Source: Puccinia triticina (Eukaryota > Basidiomycota > Pucciniomycetes > Pucciniales > Pucciniaceae). From it: 64,000 nt of DNA. The notes beneath the pieces were generated by a model that saw only the letters and a list, made by a program, of their open reading frames with translations, was not told the DNA's origin and did not search any database. A program made the position numbers and the translations under genes. Shown here one piece after another: positions 56,529-64,000 of the stretch. The stretch is from positions 4,836,001 through 4,900,000 of the forward strand of contig NC_070562.1 of the NCBI RefSeq assembly GCF_026914185.1, written 5' to 3'. Positions within the stretch are counted from its first letter, which is position 1. Each line of letters opens with the position of its first letter.

Positions 56529-59448
56529 TTATCGTACTTGCACCCTGGGCGCCAAAACTCCCGCCTCCTCGATAATACCCACAATCTCGTAACAACGTTC
56601 CTTGAATAAGTCCGTTGATGGTTCTGTCGAGCTTGCTACAAATGCCTTTGAATTCTTCGCTATCCGCAACAGCCCGTCCAACTGAGTCAATGCTTGCCGA
56701 CCTACATCCTGAAGCTCTCCTACCAGGACAGCGACTTCCAAACCACTTATCCGACCGGTATTTTCAACACCCGGAAAAGACGGTGTAGTCGTGTGACGAC
56801 GCCCAGGCAGCTGTTCCTCGACTGATTGTAACAGAGTATGCGATGTTACTTGAAACCAATTCATAATGGAAGCCGACAACCTATTAACCATCTCGAGTCG
56901 AGCCTTTTTCTTTTTTAGTGCGTTGATCGCACGCTTGAGAGCCACGGTTGCAGATTTGAGGCTGGCTGCTATGATCTCGTGAGGGGCCTGTGGTTCATTA
57001 GTTGGTACTGACGGTGCAGCTGTGCTGTCGGCCTCAGGCGCGATAGGTCTGACACCAGTGGGTAGGAAAGCCGGGTGAGCGGAGGTGAATTCAGTTGTGG
57101 GGAGGCGGATCCTCTTGAGGTCGCCAGTGTCACCCGGTGAAAAGGCCTCCGAGTTGGATCGCTTAAGTGTTGCTGGTAAGTTCGTGCTCGATTGATTGAT
57201 AACTTCGATATCAGTCGCTGTTGATTTCAATAACAGCCTGTGTGTTTGAAGTCGTGTAAGGATGTGGCTGGTGGCTACTGGGGGCTCGCTCTACCACGAG
57301 ATACCCGTGCTCTCGTGCCAAGTAGTACATGTGGATGCATGCACTACCACACCTGGAGAAATAGCCACAGTCGCAGGCAACCAATCGTCCTTCTGTGAGA
57401 CCCATCGGCGGCACGAGTTCAACACGGTAGCCCCGCAGGCCTGGATTGGAAAATGAGTCAATCCAAAACTTCATAATCCAGTCAGTTAAACTCATACTAT
57501 GTACGATCGATCGGCAACAATACTGAACTCACGTAATCATTGTGCTTGACAACCTTGACCCCGATTTGCTGCAAAAAGCCTTTGGTAAAACCCTTTGCGC
57601 GATCCTTGGGACGCTGTTGGAACTTGTTGGTGCGTTGTTTGAGGAAACCGGTGTTCACCTGGCGATCCTCCCTTCGGTACCAAGGCTCGACATTGTCGCA
57701 GAATACCTGAGTAAGCTCATCAATTCGGAGTCGTTCGGCGGGCAAAAGGTACTTCGTTTTCAATGTTTTGTGCCAGGCTTCCGTATAGTTATTTGTATTA
57801 GTCCCTTGATAGGCAGTCTGCAAGAGAAACAAAAAAGTTAACACTTGAACACATGTCATCAGAAAAAAAAAAAGACTTACAGTCCGATAGTACAATGACC
57901 AGTATTTTATGTTGCTGTACCATTGGTCGTCCACATAGTCCGCAAAGGCGGCCTTGATTTGCCCCCATTTGCTCAAGAAGAGCATCATGCGGCCCCTCGG
58001 GTAGTTAGCGGCATACAACATTGCTCGGAAGTCGGCGACGGCCTCAGGCGCTCGTTTTCCCAAGTGTATTATCGCGTTAGTCCGCAAAGCCTTCATAACG
58101 TGGAACAAGCACCAGTAGTGTCTCGGTGCTAGTTCCCCGAGGTCACCATATGCAAGCTGGACTGCCTTCTTGATTGCGAGCGCACAATCACTCATGACGA
58201 CGTGGGGTACAAGTCCAGACGAACGCCGTAGCCACGATAGGATCTGTTCAACCGGCTCGCTGGAAATGCAAAGGTGATCAGTAAATTGTGTCGATGTTGC
58301 AGAGAGATATTTGAAGCGAACCACTTACATTGCAAGGGAGCCAGTGAAAGCCCAGCAGACAGGGAGGCCTTTGCCTGTGACAGGGTTGCGTATCATCACG
58401 GTGTATAAGCTAGCTTTTCGCCCTTGAGAAAGGAAATGATTCTTCACCGGGTTATGTGTTGCATCAATGAAGAGCATTGTTATCCCGTGTTCCAACATCA
58501 TTTTCCGTTGCCAAGGGGATTGAATGAGAAACAAGAAACCGTCCGAGTCGGCGAGCATCGGAGAAAAAGTGTGCCAGCCAATGTGGTTCAGGTGAACTTA
58601 CCAGAGAGCTAGAGAGACAAACACATCAGGATTCCGTCGAGCGAGTACAGTCCTGCGGCTTTTAATGAGGTTGTGGACTAAGTTGTAAAGAACACCGTCT
58701 CCCTCTGCCACCGCCACGCCAGTGTCACAAAGCTGGGTAGTTGGAAAGGGCAATAGTCAGCACTGCAACGTCTGCAAACAATCATGTGAATCAAATCACT
58801 TACAGTGTCGATGTCGGGGGATGTCAAAAGCTTTTCAATTTCTTTCCATCCAAGACCCTGGTCAACACGTTCAACTATCCAGTCGTGCACAGCTTTTGGA
58901 AGGCGGTTGTGCTGCATATCGTCTTTGGTGTTCAATTCATGCGAATGCTTCCAATACCAATCGATCCTCAGGGTATCAGTGGCGATGTGATGTGTAATCT
59001 CAAATCTGGCGTTGCATCCGCATTTCCAACTGGAGGCTGCTTTGCGGGATTTGATCGGAGCTTTGTGGTAGCCACGTCGGGGACAGGCAAAGTAGAGCTT
59101 AAAATAGTACTTGAACGGTGGGCCGCGTTTCTTTGGCTGGTTTGCAGTTGGGGGCTCGGGTACAACGTTGTGAAAGCAGTTTTGCATGGTCCAGCGAACT
59201 GTGGCCTTCATGGCTTCGGCAAAATAGTGGGCATCCCCCATGTTACGGCCAGGAATTGTAAAGCAAAAGGGGTAGCTATCAAAAGCGGGGGCAGCGCCAC
59301 CAATCCAACGGACCATTCGCAAACTACATGGGGGAATTTTGGTGCCGTGCGGGACTGGAACCACGGAGGTGGCCGACTCGGGCACAACATCGTCAATGTC
59401 AGCAATAAGAGGATAGTTTTTGGCAGTTGGCTTTGAGGTGTGGGTCAT
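56529..59448 (-). pseudogene. Second MULE transposase, one stop and one frameshift
   Basis: Exons (minus strand) 58804-59448, 58329-58732, 57881-58259, 57533-57817 and 56529-57468; introns 71, 69, 63 and 64 nt. Exons 2-4 match the other MULE gene in length (404, 379, 285 nt) and phase. Motifs: KCGCNARFEITHH, MLFIDATHN (Asp), VMSDCALAIK (Asp), NNYTEAWHKTL (Glu), SWIM finger CDCGYFSRCGSACIHMYYLARE, and C-terminus ARVQVR. A TAA at 58598-58600 interrupts exon 2 where the other copy has Lys, and the frame shifts near 57226 in exon 5, consistent with a two-base deletion. Sequence identity with the other copy is moderate, so these are different subfamilies rather than recent duplicates. Confidence 0.85.
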
Positions 59449-60600
59449 TCCAGCTGAAAAGAGTTTGGCAGCTTCAGCAGATCAAAACGTCCAAGCTGTA
59501 TAGGTGGCTTGATGAGATTGAGCGGTAAGAGATATGTAGGCTAGTTAGGTCGGGTAAGTTGAGGTGGGAGGGAGGAATGGTGGGCGGGTGGTGACAGGGA
59601 TGCGGTGGGGGAGGAGGAGGGCGGCGGAGGCAGAGGATAGCGGATCTGAAGGAAAGCAGTGGGATATCAGGGGATGGGGTAGTGGAAGATAGCAAGTATG
59701 TTGAAGTGCGTCAAAGTAATGTAAACAATTGGTGAATCAGCTGAAACAATGAAAATAAACCTTGAGAAGCAATTGGGAAAAGGTTATATGGTCTTGGGTC
59801 AAGTTATGTTGATAAGGCAAGGTTATGACACATAAAGGTGATGGACAGAGTAATTAATTTGACGGATAGAAGAAAGATGTGAGGGAAAGAGGTAAGATGA
59901 TGGCTCCGGGCCGTCAAGAAAGTAAGCTGTATGATTGAGGAGAAAGTATATTGTATTGGTGACCACAGCAGTCCCCTATATGTGTGGGGGTCTACTTGCG
60001 CGGTCTCCTTGGGAGGGTCAGACTTGGAAAGTTTTTCTCAAGTCGGAGGTCCGCGGCTAGGGATCGTGGGATGGTCTTCATGATTATCATTACACACATG
60101 CCCAAACAGGAAATACAAAAATTCTGGTTACAGCATACATATTTAATCTCTTATGTACACGTGCTGTTTTTTTGCATCTGGTGACCATGGGGATGGGGGA
60201 ATTGTTTAGGCTGGATTCATCCCAGCCTCAGCAAGCAGGTGCAAGGTCCTCGGACATGAGGAATCCTCCCGGGCGAGTGGGGATCCGCTTGCCGGGGATT
60301 ATTCCAACAGAGATTCCTCCCCAGCAAGCAGTGAAAAGACCCGCTCGCCGGAGCAGCCTCCTCCTTGGCGATGTTCTCGCCGTTGAGGACACCTTTCCAC
60401 AGAGCAGCTACCCAGCACCTGCTTGCCAAGCAGGATTTTATTTGCTAAGCTGTTGTATGCACCAGCACGCCGGTGAAGAATCATGCTTGGTCGCTTGGCT
60501 CTGAGGGCCGGTGTCTTTAATGTATGGGCTCATCCTGGCTCTCTGGCTAGGGACAGTTGAAACTACGTGGTGTCAGACGCTTCGTGAATGACATTCCGCA
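59449..60600. other. MULE leader and GC-rich spacer
   Basis: 59975-60045 is the leader segment shared with the other MULE. 60200-60500 is GC-rich with small open frames on both strands but no recognised protein. Confidence 0.4.
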
Positions 60601-61744
60601 TAAGGTGGTGCGTGTGTTTCCTTTGTGGAAAAGCGCCGGGCTGAGATCGGCAGCCTGTGAATAAGTGCGAGCAGATGAGCGGACTCGCGGTCACTATCCA
60701 GATTGGGGGTCCTGGGGCTGATCGTGGCATGACTTCATCGGAGATGACCCCATGTTACCACTCCTGTGGGAGGACCGGGATAGAGCAGCTGCGCTGATTT
60801 TCTGATTTGCTTAAATAGGGCTCTTATTTTCACCACAAAATACCCCCGGTCTGCCAAGGATGCGGCGCATCAGCGAGAGCCTTCCTACCCATCTAGACTT
60901 GTTTGTGCGCATTGGCGTCTGAACCCAGAGCAACAGCTCAGTCCAAAACTTCTTCGAGCACCAGGCCTCGAGGGGCCGAGCATCAGCTCTACCCCGCCCC
61001 GCGGCTTCGCCGCAGAATTGCTGCTCCAACGGAGTGGGCGGCTTCGCCGCAAAATTGCTCCTCCTGCTGAGTGGGCGGCTCCGCCGCCAAACGCGGCTTC
61101 GCCGCGACCCAACTTGCGGCCCCAAGGGGCCAGGTTCTTGAAGAAACAGCAAGAGTAAATACTCCCCAGTAGCACTGAATTAAGGCGGTGTGTGTGTTTC
61201 CTGTGTGGAAAAGCGCCGGGCTGGAACCGGCAGCCCGTGACTTAGTGTGAGCAGATGGGCGGACTCGCGGTCACGACCCAGATTGAGAGTCCTGGGGTTT
61301 ATCAAAGCATGACCTCATCGGAGATGGCCCCATGTTACCATTCCTGTGGGAGGACCGGGATACAGCAGCTGCGCGGATTTTCTGATTGGCTTAAATGGGG
61401 CTCTTACTTTCCCCACAAAATACCCCGGGTCTGCTAAGGCTGCAGCGCATCAGCGTAAGCCTGACTTGTTTGTGCGCATTGGCGTCTGAACCCAGAGCAT
61501 CAGCTCAGTCCCAAACTTCTTCAAGCACCAGCCCTCAAGGGGCCGAGCATCAGCTCTACCCCGCCCAGCGGCTTCGCCGCAAAATTGCTGCTCTAACTGA
61601 GTGGGCGGCTTCGCCGCAAAATTGCTGCTCCAAATGAGTGGGCCGCTTCGCCGCAAAATTGCTCCTCCAAATGACTGGGCGGCTTCGCCGCAACCTAACT
61701 TGCGGCCCCAAGGGGCCAGGTTCTTGAAGAAACAGCAAGAGTTA
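60601..61744. repeat. Tandem duplication of about 560 bp with GC-rich hairpins
   Basis: 60601-61157 and 61181-61744 are two diverged copies of one unit, separated by 23 bp. Both start TAAGG-x-GGTG-x-GTGTGTTTCC and end AACAGCAAGAG. Each copy holds four hairpins of the type GCGGCTTCGCCGC in a smaller repeat of about 37 bp (GCAAAATTGCTGCTCCAA between hairpins). No coding frame is convincing. An AAT/TAA microsatellite follows at 61742-61757. Confidence 0.8.
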
Positions 61745-61757
61745 ATAATAATAATAA

Positions 61758-62959
61758 TCAGGACCACCGTAAGCTCGCCATCTATTGTGGAACCAACTTT
61801 TTTCATCGTGCATCACTAACGATTCCCTGGGCACCTCCTGTAGTTTTGCGCTCCCCAGAGTCAGGTTCCCCGCGAATGGCATTGAGGAGTCTCCCAACAA
61901 GTCCACCATCTCTCCTTTTACTCCCAGCCCCTCAGCAAGCTTGCCTGGCCAGGAGATATCCATCCGATCCAACGGCAACCTCAGCTGAACTATCCCCTTC
62001 CTTCCCTCTGCCCCGGCCCCTGTCCAAATTGCTTCAACTTCTTAACTTCCTCATGAATACATTCTCACTCGGTAGTATGCCAGCTGACATCGGATGATGA
62101 TAGTCCCTGCATGAGATCACAAATTTGTAACTCGTCTTTTGCTTACACAGAACTACATCTTTGTTTGGAAGTAAATATTTGCGTGTGACCTTTTTTATTT
62201 GAACTTCATGGCACACTAGTACCATGGCTGGGCGTGTTCCCCATGAGACTGGCTAAATTAGGTGAGCAGAAACCCGTTATCTGGGCAGGATTTGCTGAGC
62301 TCGGAGGTCAAACAAGCTCGACCCAAGCCCGATGCGCCGGGTGGCATACCTCACCGTTTTGTAGATATTTGAAAAGGTTTCTGAGTTGCCATCCGAAACC
62401 CCAGATCTTGGAGGATGGAGATTCAAGTCCGCGCCCAAGAGCTCAAAACTGAGGTGCACTTTGGGAAGCCGGGATGAGACACACATCCGTTGTCGCGAAT
62501 GGATTGACCGAGCTCGGATATCCGAAAAGCTCTACCCGGGCCTGATGCGCCGGGTGACATCCTTTTCATTGTCCGTTGATGTTGCAAAGAATCAACTTCA
62601 ACAGTACTTTATAATTCTCATTTGCCTCAATTCATCCCTCACTGTCACAATCAACCCTCTTGCCCCATCCCAATTCTGGTTGATTTGATATCCAATCAAG
62701 AATCCTTTAGCAAGATGTTTTTGCAAGCTTCTTGTTTCCCCTGATATTGATAGGTATCTGATATCCGTTTGCTTGGCTACAGGCCAATCCATTCATCCCT
62801 TATGTCGATCCGCCATTGTGTGACACTTCCATCGTACATCCGGCTTCCGGAGTCAGCTTCAGAAGCTTTTTTCAGCGTCAGCGCAGCGAAATTGCCGCTG
62901 CGAAAAAATTGGCCTGCGCAAAGCGCAGCAATTTTTTTTCTGCTTTCGCTACAATATAG
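61758..62959. other. Intergenic sequence, nothing recognised
   Basis: A motif around GATGCGCCGGGTG occurs twice (near 62331 and 62545) within a partly matching 45-bp context. 62855-62940 has AT/GC hairpin-like sequence. No gene supported. Confidence 0.4.
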
Positions 62960-63058
62960 CTAACTTAACACAAGTCCCTTTGTTTCGGCGGGCAAGCGGC
63001 TAGACCTAAAGCACCCGGGCTGCGCGGGCGCCCTCTGAAAGAGGGACTTGTAAATTAG
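62960..63058. mobile_element. 99-bp MITE of the CTAACTTAAC family
   Basis: Ends CTAACTTAACACAAGTCCCT and, inverted, CTAATTTACAAGTCCCT, the same start and AAGTCCC core as the MITE at 12156-12280. No target duplication is visible, so one flank may have changed or the copy is old. Confidence 0.6.
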
Positions 63059-63684
63059 GGGGGCTCACACTGCAAAAAAGCAATGCTGATTTTGTCTGCT
63101 CATGCACCTGTTAGTACGGTTTATGCATGGCAGATTGCTTCCAAAGGGGAGCTGCCCAGCCAAACCTTTTTGCTTTCTCAGGATTCTCAAAAGCTGCATC
63201 TGCTGGTTTTGGTGGCTGATTTCGAAATCAGCCTTACATGAACCCCCCTATTATTCCCTCTTTTTGGCTGAGACTGTATCAGTTTGACCCATTTGGCTGG
63301 GAGCTTTTTTCAAACAGATGTACTTTGCGCACTGCAGGGGGTGTCCACTCAACATCCCCGCCACAGTGCGCGGAAGCTCAAAACGCTTTGTGCATTGCAG
63401 ATAATAAACCATGAAATTCTCATATTTTTTTTCTGCTAGCCGGCAGAGGGGATTTTTCTTGCCCCTCCTCTATTTACTTGGGGTATTTGGACCCCCCAGC
63501 ATGACATAAAAAAAGGATGATAAAAAAATACAAAAAATAAGCAGAGCACCTCCCCCGGGATTTTCAACCTGCTAAAAAGCCATGGATTGGGTACACAGCC
63601 CCTCAAAAACAGAGTTCAAGGGGCAGAAGTACATACCCCATGACTTGACCGTGTGATTCCCAGCACAGGCTAGTCCCAGAGCGG
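63059..63684. other. Intergenic sequence, nothing recognised
   Basis: AT-rich with short homopolymer runs. The minus-strand frame 63572-63811 overlaps the transposase fragment on the other strand and is a shadow of it. Confidence 0.4.
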
Positions 63685-64000
63685 AGTACAGGTACTTTGG
63701 ATTGGTACCTGAGGCTCTGATTGCTCTGTATCCCATCCATGTTTGGTTCAATCCTGCATTGTGCACCCAACCAGGTCCAATCTCCGAGAATCCAAAGTAC
63801 CAGCCATTCAAAAATGCCTTAGGAGAACTTGATGGGGTTTTTGTCCCTGCGCATGTACCTTTAGATCAACAAGCCAACTATCAAACACGGAAACACATCA
63901 TTGCTCAAAACTTCCTCGCCATGGTCAATTTTAACTTTGAATTTGTTTATGTGCTGGTGGGTTGGGAGGGTAGTGCTCACAATACTTGTGTATTTACCAA
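63685..64000 (+). pseudogene. Harbinger-type transposase fragment, runs off the right edge
   Basis: Translation on the plus strand without stops: YFGLVPEALIALYP, SENPKYQPFKNALGELDGVF, QTRKHIIAQNFLAMVNFNFE, VGWEGSAHNTCVFT. It aligns along its length with the transposase at 44577-45786, starting at the same point as that gene's second exon, and GAGTACAG just before 63692 could be the intron acceptor. The first catalytic Asp (ELDG) is present; the second is Asn (AHNT instead of AHDS). The first exon was not found and the 3' half is outside the window. Confidence 0.75.

Noticed and set aside
58590..58612. GTAAGT in exon 2 of the second MULE as a real splice donor
   Set aside because: The intact sister gene reads straight through this point and no matching acceptor keeps the frame; TAA is better read as a nonsense mutation.

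Overview
This is a fungal nuclear genome window, most likely from a rust fungus (Pucciniales, Puccinia-like). The evidence is host genes with many short GT-AG introns (about 55-100 nt), long pyrimidine-rich leaders, secreted effector-type proteins, and a dense mix of Ty3, Ty1/copia, PIF/Harbinger, MULE and Helitron sequences of the kind that fills rust genomes. The species call is an inference: no rRNA, mitochondrial or other marker gene is present.

Layout. 1-4207: decayed Ty3-type retrotransposon on the minus strand (gag, protease, start of reverse transcriptase) with its LTR. 4315-5222: an array of near-perfect palindromes. 5551-10562: a copia element on the minus strand, both LTRs present, coding part broken by about ten stops. 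10563-19587: gene-poor, with a foldback repeat, a MITE with a perfect 9-bp target duplication, a 28-G run and a pyrimidine-rich stretch that leads into the first host gene. 19588-20554: three-exon PCL-type (Pho85-class) cyclin. 22615-23880: a secreted, cysteine-free protein built from two copies of one module, a candidate effector. 25572-31753: fifteen-exon SNF2-family chromatin remodeller (CHD/Mit1-like) of 1709 residues. 32837-34923: two foldback or hairpin minisatellite elements. 35191-40530: very young LTR retrotransposon with a perfect 5-bp target duplication that encodes only Gag. 40531-43956: no recognised gene. 43957-45786: another MITE, then a Harbinger transposase with one stop. 47593-51406: apparently intact five-exon MULE transposase. 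52379-52879: small secreted protein with a 22-nt exon. 53091-about 55990: decayed Helitron helicase with a clear 3' terminus. 56529-59448: a second MULE transposase with one stop and one frameshift. 60601-61744: tandem duplication carrying GC-rich hairpins. 62960-63058: a third MITE. 63685-64000: another Harbinger transposase running off the edge.

The host genes (cyclin, remodeller, two secreted proteins) are islands among transposons. The elements are of clearly different ages. The minus-strand Ty3 and copia elements carry stops almost all of the form NNT-TGA, which is what C-to-T change at TCGA sites would give. The gag-only element has LTRs differing at one base in 827. The MULE at 47593-51406 still reads through, and two of three short MITEs have 9-bp direct repeats at their edges, as expected for MULE-type transposition, so a transposase and possible non-autonomous partners share the window.

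All gene models were made by eye from splice signals and reading frame; none has been checked against transcripts or databases.
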